NCBI RefSeq assembly: GCF_016808335.1
Contig: NC_053142.1
Location: 40,653,674-40,717,673 of the forward strand
Direction: 5' to 3'
Length of the DNA: 64,000 nt
Source of the DNA: Panicum virgatum
Lineage: Eukaryota; Streptophyta; Magnoliopsida; Poales; Poaceae
This document shows, piece by piece, positions 1 to 12,231 of the stretch; position 1 is the first letter of the stretch; every line of letters starts with the position of its first letter. Below the pieces are notes generated by a model. It did no database searches. It was given only the letters and a program-made list of their open reading frames with translations, and was not told the origin of the DNA. The translations under genes were made by a program, and so were the position numbers.

Positions 1-254
1 TGCATTGTACCAAACACAGACATAACAAAGCCATCTTAATTTGCTCATGAAGAATTAAATTTTAGGAGCTAAGCTTTTCATTGGCTGCTCCTGTACCTCC
101 TACCAAGACCCAAATATAAATGTCGGGTTCTTTTGATAACTGATGTTGTGTTGCGTCATACTCACACTTTGCTATCAAGCTGTTGTTATCAAGAACAACT
201 TAACTGACAGAAATATTCAGATGAGTGGAGTTCTCTGAATTCTGAAAAGGAAAA
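1..254. other. Intergenic, no gene seen
   Basis: AT-rich sequence with no convincing coding region. It ends in the GAAAA target site (250-254) used by the solo LTR that follows. Confidence 0.5.
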
Positions 255-1847
255 TGAGGGACCGAAACTGGCGACCAGAGGGGGGTGAATGGGAGCCGAT
301 CAAAATTTCTTCAGAAATCGAAACGTCGGCCTATGTCTCGAAAATCACCGCAAGCCCTCCAACCTAGGTCAGCGAGAATAGCTATGGACAAGCTATCTCG
401 AAGCAGAAGACCCAGGTCGCAGCGCGGAAGTAAAGTGAGTCGAAACGCAGAACTGGACTGCAGAGACCGGTCAGACCGGTTGCACAGACCGGTCAGACCG
501 GTCGGGCTGGGAATTCAAACTGCAGACCGGTCAGACCGGTCGCTCCCAGACAGCCCGCCAACAAAGCTCCAAATGTCAAATCTCGAGCAAACGAAGTCCA
601 AATCGAACGAAACTTGGAGGAAAGCTTCGCATCTACCCATGAACATATTCCCAAAAGATCTTTCCCAAAAAATTAACAGATCGTGAGAAATTGAGGGAAG
701 ATCAAAGAGAATCGGGGTTTTCTCAAGAACCCAAAAATCTCAATCCGTGAGAACTCGCGATTCCTGCAGGTTTGGCACTAGGCTAGATAGATTAGAATCG
801 TCACAACGAGTCCATCAAACCACGAATCAAAGAAATTGACTCCTCCAAACACAAAACACCTCAAAGGAGGAAAAATCAAGTCCAAAAACACAAAGGGAAA
901 GGGAGGACGAAAAGCTCAGCACACACGGGTGAATCTCAACACAATTTCATTCATAATTCACGGAGGAATGCACCTATACAAAGGCTAGAGCCATCCGCCC
1001 ATCATCCACCCACTAGATTGAAGAGAATAGCTATAATCTAAACTCTCTTTGCGTTGGAGTCATTGGCCCTAACCTAGAGCAGAGGCTGGAAGAAGGAAAA
1101 ACTCAGAGAAAACAAAAGACTCAAGAGACTCAACCAGCCACGGGCTGGTGGGGGGTATTTATACCCGGCTGCTGCGGCCAGACCGGTCAGACCGGTCGGG
1201 TCAGCAGCACCCCGCTGTACAGCCTCGATCGACGGCAGAGCTTCTTTCTTCGACTCGAAGTCTTTGCTGCGATGCCGCCACGTCGACGAAGATCCGCTCT
1301 GCGGTTTTGGAGGGTCCGCGAAACCCGGGTAGGTGGCCGGTTTTGAGAAAACCACCAAAACCTCACGCGCGGGAAGATTCCCGCCTCCACGCCGTGGCCC
1401 TAGACGCCGTTCCTGCCTCGGCCTTCTGACGGCCCTAGACGCCGCCCGACGCCCGTCACCTCCTCGCCCGCAGCGAGGCCCTAGACGCCGTCGACGCCCG
1501 TAGCCTCCGCCAGTCCCGAGACAGACGCCCGTGCCTCCACGACTTGGCATCTTCAACCGCTGTCCGCCTCCTTGGTTTTGTGGTGCAAACCAAGAAACCC
1601 GCCTTCCGTCGCTGCTTGCGCCCTCGATCCAGGAGTGGACGCCACAGCTGCCGCCCGGTCTGAGCTCCGGTCCCGGCTGCCCTTCACCGCCGTCCACCGC
1701 ACGGTCCATCGGCCACAGCACCTCCACGGCAGCTCCCCGTCGACACTCGACGCCCGTGTACCTGCAATCCAAAGACCAAGCGCACGATCACACCGCACGG
1801 TTGACAATTCACTCATCACAGGCAGGGTAGAGTACTCACATTCCTCA
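255..1847 (-). mobile_element. Solo LTR, family 1 copy A
   Basis: The element starts TGAGGGACC and ends CATTCCTCA, so it has TG...CA ends on both strands. It is flanked by a perfect 5-bp duplication GAAAA (250-254 and 1848-1852). Copies B (12232) and C (30148) share both ends and most of the body. The reverse strand ends with TTCACCCCCCTCTGG close to the 3' end, a pattern familiar from grass LTRs, so the LTR is read on the minus strand. No internal domain or second LTR is present. Unlike B and C, the variable part carries repeats of GACCGGTCAGACCGGTC (about 471-543, again near 1178-1200). Open frames inside it are GC-rich artefacts. Confidence 0.85.
471..543. repeat. GACCGGTC repeat array in solo LTR A
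   Basis: Short direct repeats built on the palindrome ACCGGT: AGACCGGTCAGACCGGT occurs three times in 73 bases, separated by short spacers. A further copy lies near 1178-1200 in the same LTR and a single partial copy near 20268. Confidence 0.8.
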
Positions 1848-1852
1848 GAAAA

Positions 1853-3364
1853 CAAGAGCCTCAATTATGCATTTGACACGGGTTGGGCGGCGAACTGTCC
1901 CTTAAACTAGGATTTTCATTTACTAATTGAGCACAAACAAACCATCAAATAATTAAAAGTGGTATGTGTAATCTTCTGAAGATATTTCCATATGAACAAA
2001 GGAAATTATTACGGTGTGAAGGCCTGAAGTAATATATAAATTATTTTCTGTACAACTAGATTTCAGCTCAATTATGTTGTCTTAAACTTGAGTTGTATGT
2101 AAAACGATTTCCAGACCAAAATTCTTTGATAATTTGACATGTGGCAATGCAAACTTGGCAGCAACAAGCCTTAATGTTGGTTCAATGTAGGACGGAGTTT
2201 GGGCAGCATTTGGCGCCTGTATTTCTCATTGTGTTCGATACAGGAGTGTGATTAACAAAATTGGACTATGAACTAGCTAGTTCATGCGGCTTAGATATAG
2301 TGGACATGAGTCATGAGGAGAAAAGTAGTAGAAGCTATGCACAGTAAGCTCAAGTGATATGATTAATTAGTACTATTTGTATTAAATAGAACAAATGGAC
2401 CTGTTAAAGGCGACAGGATACGGCGGGGAAATATACTTTTAGAGATCGTGACTGGAACTTCCAACATATTGTAAGCAAACAGTGTCGGCATTATTTTTAT
2501 CAAAGTGTATCCTGGAAATGTTTAGAATTATACATGCTCCAATTGGTGGGTTTTGACAACTATTATAACAACATGCTCCAATTGGTGGGTTCAAACAACT
2601 ATTATAACAACGATTGCTGATGGTTCCTTCATAATGTAACCTGACGTCTGAATTTTGATAAAATGAGCTTGATTTCTAACTTCGGCGACACACAGCGCAT
2701 CTATGGAGGGTGCGCAGTACTATGGATGTGCCAGGTTTCGAAAAAATTTTAGCGACCAGAATATGTTTTCGGATGAGTTTCCACTACGAAAGGTATGAAA
2801 GTAGTATACAAACTACACATTTGCCAATGAGAGATAATACTCCTCTTCAAGGACACAAAATTAAGATATTATTAGCAAAGTCGTTTCATTTTTTTAATGG
2901 AATGCCGACGTGCTAATCGGACAAAGTGTGCCTGCTGCTACCTACCCCGCTCCGCATAATTCCTCCAGGAAAACCATTTCGTTCAGAGCTGTTTCCCTTG
3001 AATGGGAAGCAAATTGGAGTTAACTTTAATTAAGCAAGTTGGCGCTCTCTAATAACAACAAAGTGAAATCCACGACACGTACCAAGTGGTTCCTAGCTAG
3101 CTAGAAAACGTTGTCCCGGCCCGGGGAGGAACGAAGTTACGCTGCAGTCCTTTTTAGCGAATCACGAGTTTGTCAGAACTCGCTTGACCAGCATCAGGGC
3201 CTCATAGTCCAGACACTTGATATAGTAACAAACTCGGTGATGGAAGCGAGCCCTCCTTATTCCCTTTCAATAATGTTCCATCATGGAGGCAGCCACAGTT
3301 CGCAAATGTTCCGTGTCATGGAGAGCCAGGCCAGAGCTCGCTCCGGAAGTACTTCTTCCCATTA
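1853..3364. other. Intergenic, no gene seen
   Basis: AT-rich DNA without a recognisable gene. Short open frames at 2710-2916 and 3111-3365 have no recognisable domain and no start or splice context. The only structure noted is the 39-bp tandem duplication at 2532-2609. Confidence 0.4.
2532..2609. repeat. 39-bp tandem duplication
   Basis: Two adjacent copies of a 39-bp unit that begins ACATGCTCCAATTGGTGGGT and ends TATTATAACA. They differ at only a few bases (TTTTGA versus TTCAAA). Confidence 0.8.
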
Positions 3365-3480
3365 GGTCCTTGTTTGGTTTCTTCTACACATTCTAGAACA
3401 TGCAAGCCGGAAAAAAAAATTGCATGTATAAAGCACTAAAAAAAGTCTATTTATAAAACTTTTTTACGGATAGATCAATT
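3365..3480. mobile_element. Truncated Tourist-like MITE fragment
   Basis: Begins GGTCCTTGTTTGGTTTC and contains the motifs AAGCACTAAA and GTCTATTTATAAAACTTTTTT, which are shared with the complete MITEs at 24335, 26207 and 27540. The other half is missing. Confidence 0.5.
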
Positions 3481-5726
3481 TAAGTGTCGCGCATTAAAAA
3501 TCCATGCTTGGCATGTCGTCGCGTTCCGGAGTAGAGGAAGAACGACCTTCGCCATGGGATTGCTTGAGCCGCTGATGACGACCATCTCCGTCTCCATGCG
3601 ATGCTTCCGTGCCCGCGCACCGTGGCACAGAAACAAAACGGCGTGCAAAACGCGCGAGAGGGACAATGGAGCCCGGCCGGGTCACATCCACGGATCGGAA
3701 GCCGACAAGAGCATGGCAGCAGCGGACCCCGCATCCTGACGCGCCGGCGCTCCTCGTCATCCTCACGCACGCACGCACGCACGCACGGGTCCTTTTGTTT
3801 TCCTTTTGTTTTTCTCCCTTCTACCATCCTCCTACAGCAACGCCACGTTGCTCACTGGTTGGCCGGCGGCCTCCCTTAGTTCGCCGGCCGGGGCGACACA
3901 TCGACCGGGCAAACTGTTTTGCATCTCCTAGTCGATCGGCTAGCGCCAGCTAGTCGTCCCTACCGCGCGTGACCTATAGGCTATAGCAGGTTAAGGTTCG
4001 GAACCCGGCCAGCAGAAGCAGCAAGTGCGCGCACGATTTACAGCCGGTGCAATGCAAGTGCTCGCGGCCAGATGGAGCGCCGACGCCGGCCGCCGGGAAA
4101 GCCGCCCCAGGAAATTCTCACCACGCGCACGCGCGGAGACGACCCCGGAAGGCCGGATGCCGATGGATCTGCCTGTCCTGTCCCAACTCCCGGTATTTGA
4201 CCCTGCTTTGGCGCATCCGCACGGGGCCAAACGCCTCGGCAGCGGACGGGATCGCCGTGCTCCTGCCTGCCGTCCCGGCGGGGCACGTGAGAACGCCGGG
4301 CGCGTTGCTCTCTTTTCTTTTCCAGTTCATCGATCGATCATTCGATCCCTCCAACGAACGGATCCTACTGTTCCCACAGAATAAAACGCAGGCCAATGCC
4401 TGGAGGTGGAGGCCCTCCGGGTACGCGGGTATAGGAGTGGACAAACGGAGAAGGCCGGCGTTGACACGGAAGCCCAATCGCAGCTTCCGCTCCGGTGGGC
4501 GCGGCCACAGGCCACAGACCGCCCAGAGCCGCGTGTTCAGGGACGCAACAACGCAGAAAGAAAACTGCACAGTGCGTGCTGTGTTCGTCGTTAGGAAGAA
4601 GGCCCTTAATTCTTGAGCAGCTCTATCATTTGCCTTTCGTTTTCTTTTGCAGCAGGTGGAGTCGGGTTTTTTTTTTATCCGGCAGCAGGTCAAGTCGTAG
4701 GATACAAGTGTCTAGGTAGAGGAACACGCGCCTCGTGCAGGAAGGCATCGGCCGCCACCCGTTTGTTGCCTAGCGACTAGCGACGCTGCTGTTAGGTGCG
4801 GCCTCGAGGAGGAGGAGGAGTGTTCCAGAAAGTTTACGTCCTTTCAGACACGCGAAATCTTCTCATTTGGTCCATCCTGAACTCTGTAATAAAGCTCCAA
4901 TCCCGTGCGCTGCCGGTGCATGGCATCTCGAGAAAAGGCTTCGCGTGTTCCTATTCCCCAAGGGTCATTGACTAGCCATTCCACACGGTGACCGTCCCCG
5001 ACCCATTTCAAAAATACATGTTTGGTGCCGGAACACGCTAATAAATGATTAAAAAATAGGATAAAACCAAGTAAACGGTATTGGTTGAGCCACCAGCCCA
5101 CCAAACCACACAATCAAATCACAAAACGGAATAAAAGGGGCGATCCTTCGTGCAATAATTCAGCAATTTGTATGTAACTATATGTATATAGTACCTCACG
5201 TACTAGTTTTCTGCATTTACATGTGTACCCTTAAACGGGGGGCCATGTGTACATTATTTGGGTTTGTTTTTAGTAGTTTTCCTTATCAAGAATGTTTCTT
5301 CGGCTAAAATAAAAGGAATGCACCACTTGATCTGTACTCTTGTGGACAAGCCATTGGCCTGAAGAAAATTCAGCAGTGGACCTCTGATTAAGAACTCTAG
5401 CGAAAAGAAGTGCCCACATCAAAATGGACTGCAGCGGACGAGGATTGGTGCTTCGGAGTTGATCACTGTTCATAAATGTGGTTGAGATCTTGACTTCCAA
5501 CGGACAGTGTGTGTCATGGACAGATGGGCATGGGGGGTTTTGTACTTTTGCAGTGTAGTAGTAGGTATCCTATGTGGTGCAGAACATGCCCTGGATAAGA
5601 AAAACTTAACCTTGATTACAGCTGCGAAAAGAAAAATTAAGAAATGGTGATTGGAGGAAGAGGGGGTAGAGGCAGCGCAGCCAAAATCACTCGAGGGCGT
5701 CACATGCCACTTGGTCTCTTAAACTT
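3481..5726. other. Intergenic, GC-rich first half, no gene recognised
   Basis: About 3500-4600 is GC-rich and open in several frames on both strands, which is expected from composition. None of the translations shows a domain I recognise. An (ACGC)n microsatellite lies near 3764-3787. The sequence from 4850 to 5700 is AT-richer and featureless to my eye. Confidence 0.4.
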
Positions 5727-6057
5727 GGGCTTGTTTAGATGTAAAGTTCAAAATTCCAAATTTTGAAACTAGCACATGTATGGAGCACTAAATCTAGATA
5801 AAATAAAAAACTAATTGTATAGTTTGCTTGTAAATTACGAGTCGAATCTAATAAGTCTAATTAGGTCATGATTAGACACTAAATTACTACAGTAATGCTA
5901 CAGTAAATATGTGCTAATGATAAATTAAATAGTCTTAATAAACTTATCTCGTAATTTACAGACGAGTTCTGCAATTAGTTTTGTAATTAGTCTATGTTTA
6001 ATATTTTAAATATGCAAAAAATATCTATCAAAAAGTTTACAAGGTGCAAAACAAGGT
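5727..6057. mobile_element. Tourist-like MITE upstream of the first MYB gene
   Basis: The left end GGGCTTGTTTAGATG and right end AAAACAAGGT form imperfect inverted repeats flanked by CTT on both sides (5724-5726 and 6058-6060). The interior contains the usual family motifs GCTACAGTAA and GTAATTTACAGACGAGTTCTG. It lies about 0.7 kb upstream of the MYB start codon, inside the probable promoter. Confidence 0.7.
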
Positions 6058-6576
6058 CTTGAGAAACATCCAAAACACAAACCCCGCCCCTCTGGGTGTG
6101 GATCGAGATGTGGGGTGTGCATTGCGCGGAGAGCGATGGCAGGCATGGCGCGAACTGCTAGGCATGTCGACGTGCAGTTGTGACACAAACGTGCACAGTG
6201 ACGTGTGCAGTGTGCTGAGGCGGCCGCCCGCCGCTGCATTTGCCGATGCTTTCAGCAGCATCACAGAACTGAGTTAGTGAGTTGGAACTGTGAATTGGTA
6301 CTCCTGAAAAAGAAAAGATAGTCCACTGTTAGTCTGATACCTTCTCACCTTGCAAAGTGACCGTTACCTGTTCCACTGGTACTACGATTCGCAGGTCTTG
6401 TAAATTTACCTCTGGATGGATATCATTGTTTCAGAAAATGCTGGTTTGTTATCTCGCAGAGTTTTTATCGGACGAGCCACAGCGCGAACCAAAAAAGAAA
6501 ATAGTACAAGGGACCCCTAATCTCTTTAATAAGTCGGCGATAAGGTGACTAACAGACTCATGATTGGTTTCCAGCC

Positions 6577-6584
6577 CTATAAAG
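6577..6584 (+). promoter_or_regulatory. TATA box of the first MYB gene
   Basis: CTATAAAG lies 178 bases upstream of the ATG at 6762. The intervening sequence is a C-rich leader typical of a grass 5' UTR. Position and sequence fit a core promoter; the transcription start itself is not visible. Confidence 0.55.
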
Positions 6585-6761
6585 TCCTGCGCCCAGCTAG
6601 CTCTCTGCTCCCACGCCAACGCAGACCGACACCACAGTGCAAGCGCACCCCCCAAATCCGCCTGCCGCGCCAGTGCTCGGTGCTCCTTCCTCCTCCTCCC
6701 TGACCAGAGCAGAGCTCTCGTCCCCTGCGGCGGCATTCCTCCTCTGCCAACCAAGCAGGCA

Positions 6762-9352
6762 ATGGGGTGCAAGGCGTGCCAGAAGCCCAAGGCGCAGTAC
6801 CGGAAGGGCCTGTGGTCGCCGGAGGAGGACGAGAAGCTCCGCGACTTCATCCTCCGCCACGGCCACGGCTGCTGGAGCGCGCTCCCCGCCAAGGCCGGTA
6901 AGAATTGCGCCGAGCTCTGAGCTCGCAGCAGTCAGGCTCCTATTTCTCCGGTTCTTCTTCTGCTTCCAAATGTACCTTGCCTTTTGGGAAACGAAAAAGG
7001 GTGGGAATTTTAGCGAAGTTTTGCCCAGGTTTCAGAGCACAGGACACTTGTTCGATTTGACGATTTCGCGTGGATTTTAAAGAGTCCTCTGTCAAATGCA
7101 CCTTGGCCTGTCAGCTGAATTCTCCGTGAACTCTCTCGGGTGCAGGGCTGCAGCGCAACGGCAAGAGCTGCAGGCTGCGGTGGATCAACTACCTGAGGCC
7201 GGGGCTGAAGCACGGCATGTTCTCCCCGGAGGAGGAGGAGACCGTCATGAGCCTCCACGCCAAGATGGGCAACAAGTAAGCACCCGCGCAGACTTCTCTC
7301 AGTTTCCAACTCTCCTTTAGCCTTTACAGCAACAAGCGGATTGCTGACAAGTAACGTTTAACACCTGACAAGCTTTGCTAGTTGAGTCGGATACAGATTA
7401 GCCGACTCCCATTTCTACCTGGCCGCTTTTATCCTGGCTGCTAGTTTCTACCACCTGACACTTGACAGTGTGGTTAAGGTGGGAAATTAAGTTAATTTGG
7501 AGTAGAAAAGGGTTAATCAATCAGTGGCAGTGCGAAGGGGAAAGGGTAATGCTGATGTTTGCCGTGTACACCGCTTTAAGTGGTGGAGTTGATGCTGACA
7601 TCTGCGCTCCATATTGAGACACTCGATTGCATCTTTTCCGAGTGCTCGATTTGATGATTGTGGACAGGCATCTCTTTCATTTTGTTTACTGAAAAGTGTG
7701 CGCTTAGTCACGGAGAGCCTCTTTCTAGTCTAGACCTGGGAAGAAAAAAAAAAAGGAGAGAGAGATAAAGAAAGTATACATGGCAAGGAAAGCCTGTGTC
7801 TGCTAACTTTCTTTCTGGACAGGTCCGGCAGTTGCTTGCTGGTGCAAGCAAAGCTTTTAATTTGCTCCAGCGTTTTATTTAGGCCGTGTTTAGATTTTTA
7901 CACCCAAAACGTAAATTTTTTGTTAATCGCTTGCATGATATACAGTAGCAATGTAGTCGAAAAATAAATCGCATTATAAAAATGGACTGTAAATCGCGAG
8001 ACGAATCTAATGAGCCTAATTAGAATGTGATTAGATACTAAATTGCTACAGTAATGCTACAGTAAACATGCTCTAATGATCCTCTAGTTAGTCTCATTAG
8101 ATTCGCCTCGTAGTTTACAGACGAGATCTGTAATTAGTTTTATAATTAGTCTATATTTAATACTTCAAATATTGAAGATTTTTTTTGCAAAAACGCAAAA
8201 TACAAAATGAACTAAACACACCCTTAGTTCAGGTTTTATACATCATACGGAAACACAATACCGTTCTTGATACGACGATTTATAAATGCAAATGTCAACC
8301 ATCCAGCCCAATAGGATTGGAGTTCGCCTTAGGTTTTATGCTATAAAAGTCTTCTGCTTTGACGATCTGACCGAAGACTTTGTAAGTATTACTCTTCAAC
8401 AATCGTTTTTATACTGAACTAATTCAGAATTGTATAATCTTAGTATAGCCTACGGAAGGAAGAGAATCAAATGTGTCACGGTTCTTACGAATACGTCATG
8501 CTCAACTATTTGTCTGCCAACGTAGTATAGTAAGCAGAAAAAACTTTTCAGAAAAAAATAGTAAGCAGAAAGCTACGCGAGGAGGAACGTCGAGATGCCA
8601 AAAACGTGGCGCACTATCGAAGAGTAGTATTCTTAAATTCCTGTCACGCAGAGCCCGCCGACAGAGCAAGTTTCATCGGCTGTAGTAAATGTCAAAAGGG
8701 AAACTTTTTTATGATTGCCTCCGATCCCTGACACACGGTGAGAAATTGTTCGTGCTGCAGGTGGTCTCAGATCGCGCGGCACCTGCCGGGGCGGACCGAC
8801 AACGAGGTCAAGAACTACTGGAACTCGTACCTGAAGAAGCGCGTCGAGGGCGGCGCGCAGGCCAAGTGCGCGGCGGACCCGGCGACGCCCGCCGGCTCCG
8901 ACGTCCGCGCCGGGAGCCCCAACCCCAGCGACAACGGCCAGGGAGGAGGCGCCGACCGCCCCGCGAGCTCCGACTCGTCTGGGCCGGTGGAGTCGTCGTC
9001 GGCCGACGACTCGAGCTGCCTCACCGCCACCGAGCCCGGCGCGGTGCGGCCGCACGCGCCCGTGCTCCCCAAGGTCATCTTCGCGGACTGGTTCGACATG
9101 GACTACGGCACCGGCCTGGCGGAGCTGGGCCCGGACGCCGGCGTCCTCGACGCGAGCGGGCGCAGCCTGAGCCACCAGGGGTCCGTGCAGGTCGACGGGC
9201 CGTGCGGCGCGGTGGGCTCTTCCCTGCACGGGCTCGGCGACGGCGGCATCTGCTGGGGGTTCGACGCGGCGGCGGACCAGATGGACGTGCAGGGAGCAGG
9301 GTTCTGCGATTGGCTCTCCATGAGCGAGTTCCTTGGGATCAACATCAACTAG
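6762..9352 (+). CDS. R2R3-MYB transcription factor, LAF1/MYB18-like (285 aa, three exons)
   Basis: Nuclear DNA-binding regulator. The exons are 6762-6897, 7146-7275 and 8761-9352. They join with GT/AG splice sites to 858 nt, and both introns sit at the positions usual for R2R3-MYB genes (after codon 45 plus 1 nt, and within codon 89). R2 spans about residues 14-64 with spaced tryptophans W18, W38 and W58. R3 spans about 67-116 with F71, W90 and W109, and the recognition helix holds [13 protein letters not shown]. The start [27 protein letters not shown] resembles the LAF1/MYB18/MYB19 group, whose Arabidopsis member LAF1 acts in far-red light signalling; this assignment is from memory. The bHLH-interaction signature is absent from R3. 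The C-terminal 170 residues are Ser/Gly/Asp-rich and end in [16 protein letters not shown], a possible activation region. Intron 2 (1485 bp) contains a MITE. Family certain, subgroup inferred. Confidence 0.93.
7882..8223. mobile_element. Tourist-like MITE in intron 2 of the first MYB gene
   Basis: The element starts GGCCGTGTTTAG and ends CTAAACACACCC, and is flanked by TTA at 7879-7881 and 8224-8226, the TSD of PIF/Harbinger elements. The interior halves form a long imperfect palindrome (GCGAGACGAATCTAATGAG against CTCATTAGATTCGCCTCG). It does not touch the splice sites. Confidence 0.85.
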
Positions 9353-9633
9353 GCGGCGTCAAGAGTGTTCTTTCCAACTGCTCATCGCGAAGCATTCTGT
9401 GAATCTGTTTCTTCCGTAGGCCAAAGTGTAAATTGTGTGGTATATGATACATACCAATGTGCAGTTAAACATATGTATAATCTATGCAGAGTTGAGTACA
9501 GATGTGTGGGTCAATGAGAGGATTGTCCTCTTGAGTCTCCTCCACACTGCGCCCTGGTCTCGGATGGCATACATACAGCTTTGCATCGTTTCAAGTTTAT
9601 TATTTTTCAACCTGTTCGTTTGAGCGAGTAGAT

Positions 9634-9639
9634 AATAAA
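9634..9639 (+). terminator. Possible polyadenylation signal of the first MYB gene
   Basis: AATAAA about 280 bases after the stop codon, a reasonable distance for a plant 3' UTR. Plant signals are loose, so this is only suggestive. Confidence 0.35.
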
Positions 9640-9794
9640 CTTGTGCCTGTTGTACAGCAATGGCACAAAAGTAAGGGATCCTCTGCCAATGCAAGAGCGC
9701 AAAGAAATGCATCTGCACATGTTAGCTTGCACGATGAATTATTGCAGGAGGGTTTGTCAGGTCAGCGCGCACCAGGGCCGGCTCTATAATTCTA

Positions 9795-11362
9795 GAGAAA
9801 ATTCCTTGCATGGCCCTAGAGGAAATAACACTTCCTTGTGTGGCCCTGGAAAACTAAAACTTCCTTGTATGACCTTCACTTTATTTTCTATCCCTTCTGT
9901 GGCCTTCCCGTCACCTCCCGTTAGAAAATTCCGTCAAAGTCATACGGAGTCCCGCCGGCCGTCCACTCCCTGCTCTGTTTCACTGCCAATGCCACCGAGA
10001 ACACTCCACATCCCCGTGGTCCATCGAGACGCAGTGTTCTGGCGCCACGCCAGGCAGCCGCCTCCGTCGATGCCGCCCGCCACGCCGCGCCGCTGCCCGC
10101 TACGCCGATGCCGACGCCGGCACTGCCCGCGGCGACATACCTTCGACGAGGCCGTTGTACTCAGAGGCCTCGGAGCTGTGCGCCGAGGACCCGGCGCTGG
10201 CGACGCTGTCCTTGCGGTGCATGGCCGCGGCAACGACCTCCGCGGAGACGCAGTTGATGGCGTCGATGTAACGCTGCCCGGACTCGTCGACGGCGGCGAT
10301 GGCGAGTTGGTGTGAGCCGGCGCCGGAGCCGGACGCGGCGGCCTCATCCACCGCCTCCACCTTGCGCAGGAGCTCCCCGAAGGAGGCGCCGCGCGGGACG
10401 GAGATGAGGCGCGTCTGGCCCCCCACGTACCGCAGCGCCCCGTCCCGGGCCGCGGCACGATCCGTCCCCAAAGCTGCACATCAGCTTCACCTTCCCGGGC
10501 GCCGCCTCGTCCTCGCCCCACGCCCGTGCGCTCGGGCTGCTCGGGTCCCCCGCCGACGCCGACGCCGCCACCCCGCTGACTCCCCTGCTCCCCATCACCG
10601 CCGTCCGTCGCGCTCGACCCTAGGGTTCCCCGCCCCCCCCTCTCTCTCCGGGTTGGCTCCGAGCTCGCGGGCATCGCCGCGGCGAGCAGGCGAAACAGAA
10701 ATTCGTGAAGGCGGAGGCGCGACGCGAGTCCCACTCGCTGAGGCTCGCGCGCGGGGGGTTTTCCTCCCTCCCAAATTGCCCATGCCACACTCTCGATCGC
10801 AGGAGGCGGTGGCTCCACTGCGGCTGCACCGAACCGAATCGCGGAATCTGCGGTGGGGAACGGGCGGTGGGAACGTGCGAGGGAGGCGGTCGTGGCCGCG
10901 GCTACGAGCATGGCGAGGAGCAGGGCATCCATGGTGCGTGCGTGTGGCGGGGCGGGCGGGCGCAGGGCGTCGTTGCCTTCACCGGTGGCGGTGGCAATGC
11001 CTCTAGCGGCAGCGGCAGGTCAACGGGGGCATGGGGGCCTGCAGCGCGGGGGATCCATGGCGCGACCGGCGGGACGGGCGGAGGGCGTCAGTGCCTTCAC
11101 CAGCAACGGAGGCGGCGCCTCCAGCAGGTCAACGGGGCGCGGTGCCGCGGACGGCGCCGGGGCCTGCATCGCGGGGGTTGGGGGATGTGGAACGGACGGC
11201 CGGCGGGATCCGTCTGACGTTGACGGAAGTTTCTAACAGGAGCTGACGGGAAGGCCATAGAAGGGATATGAAATAAAATGGAGACCATACAGAGAAGTTT
11301 TAGTTTTCGAGGGCCGCACAAGGAAGTACTATTTTCTCCAGGGCCATGCAAGGAATTTCCCC
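9795..11362. mobile_element. Pack-MULE (Mutator-like element with captured sequence)
   Basis: Inverted repeats of about 170 bp (9795-9967 and about 11190-11362) align with roughly 85% identity by eye. Shared blocks include AATTCCTTGCATGGCCCT, GAAAACTAAAACTTC and CCCGCCGGCCGTCC. The element is flanked by a perfect 9-bp duplication ATAATTCTA (9786-9794 and 11363-11371), the length expected for Mutator-like elements. There is no transposase. The interior is very GC-rich and includes a decayed PB1-domain gene fragment on the minus strand. Confidence 0.9.
10361..10598 (-). pseudogene. Captured fragment of a PB1-domain protein gene
   Basis: Read on the minus strand, the fragment begins with a start codon region (MMGSRGVSG...) and runs into PGKVKLMCSFG. 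After frame changes it continues as GRIVPRP and then DGALRYVGGQTRLISVPRGASFGELL. That order matches the N-terminal PB1 domain of plant PB1-containing Raf-like kinases and related proteins (KVK-CSFGGRI-PRP-DG-LRYVGG-TR). At least two single-base shifts break the frame, and no kinase domain follows. The downstream in-frame stretch to 10100 (including YIDAINCVSAEVVAAAMHRKD) is not recognised and may be a second captured piece. It lies wholly inside the Pack-MULE. Confidence 0.65.
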
Positions 11363-11371
11363 ATAATTCTA

Positions 11372-11865
11372 AGGACCCTTGACAAGCAAGAAGATAAGAA
11401 CCCATTCAATTTTTAGTGTCAAAATTACTGTATATAGTGCGAATAATAAAGATTACTTTGCAATATATGTTGTCTGTTGTCAGCCGTTCTTGCTATTGTC
11501 GGTCGCCGAGCGAGGAGCGAATCAGATCGGCGGTGTCTCCTCTCCGCAGCCGCCCATAACCAGAATGGTTCCTCTCGGCCCTCCACAGCGTGGGAGTGAT
11601 GCTCGGAAAAAAACTGGGCCCCACGACAGAAACAAGCATCGAGTCCTGGATAGCTGCAGCGTGTGAACTTTGAAGCAGCGAAGCTATTTTAACCGCTGGG
11701 ACCAACAATAGAATAAAATAAAACCATTTATGCAGTTGGTAGTACTTCAATTGCAGCACTTGAGTGGAAGCATACTGTACACTTATCATTATTTAATATC
11801 TGGCAGCGGCGCTTGTACATGCCTGGCTCCCATTTTTTTAAGCATCGGATAGAGTTGGCACTTCT
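11372..11865. other. Intergenic, no gene seen
   Basis: Mixed-composition DNA after the Pack-MULE target site. No coding region, RNA gene or repeat end could be supported. Confidence 0.35.
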
Positions 11866-11950
11866 TGTTGCAGTGTGCTGAGTGATGCTTAAATCTCCTC
11901 TGTCCTATTCAGGCATCACTCTAGCAACACATTGTGGAGGGCCTTAGGCC
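11866..11950. repeat. Direct repeat, left copy
   Basis: An 80-85 bp stretch containing GTGATGCTTAAAT, GGCATCACTCTAGC and GAGGGCCTTAG. It is repeated in the same orientation at about 15408-15482. The GGGCC-TTA boundary suggests the edge of a PIF/Harbinger-type element whose TSD would be TTA. Confidence 0.5.
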
Positions 11951-12231
11951 CAGCGATGCCCAAAAATGGTGGGACCTATGGAGGCAAAATAGGCATGGCT
12001 CTCTGGAGCCGCAGCGTGGAGCAAAATTAAATAACTATGGCATAAGTTTACTTCACGCAGCAGGAAAATCTCTTCTTTCCTTCCTCCTTTCCTCGCTCCT
12101 TGGAAGAAGGAGGTGGATCCAACTGGTGTTGCTTGACCGGCTCCCTGTTGTTGTTGCCTCATGCCTTGGTAAGCACCCTGAAAGCTTCCTTGTGTGAATG
12201 GAAATTGTGGTGGTGGGTATTGATTGAGCTC

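Noticed and set aside
1074..1772. 232-codon frame in solo LTR A and its counterparts in B and C
   Set aside because: Conserved between copies only because the LTRs are homologous. Open frames occur on both strands and differ in length between copies.
4047..4616. 189-codon frame upstream of the first MYB gene
   Set aside because: The overlapping minus-strand frame is just as long, and neither shows a domain.
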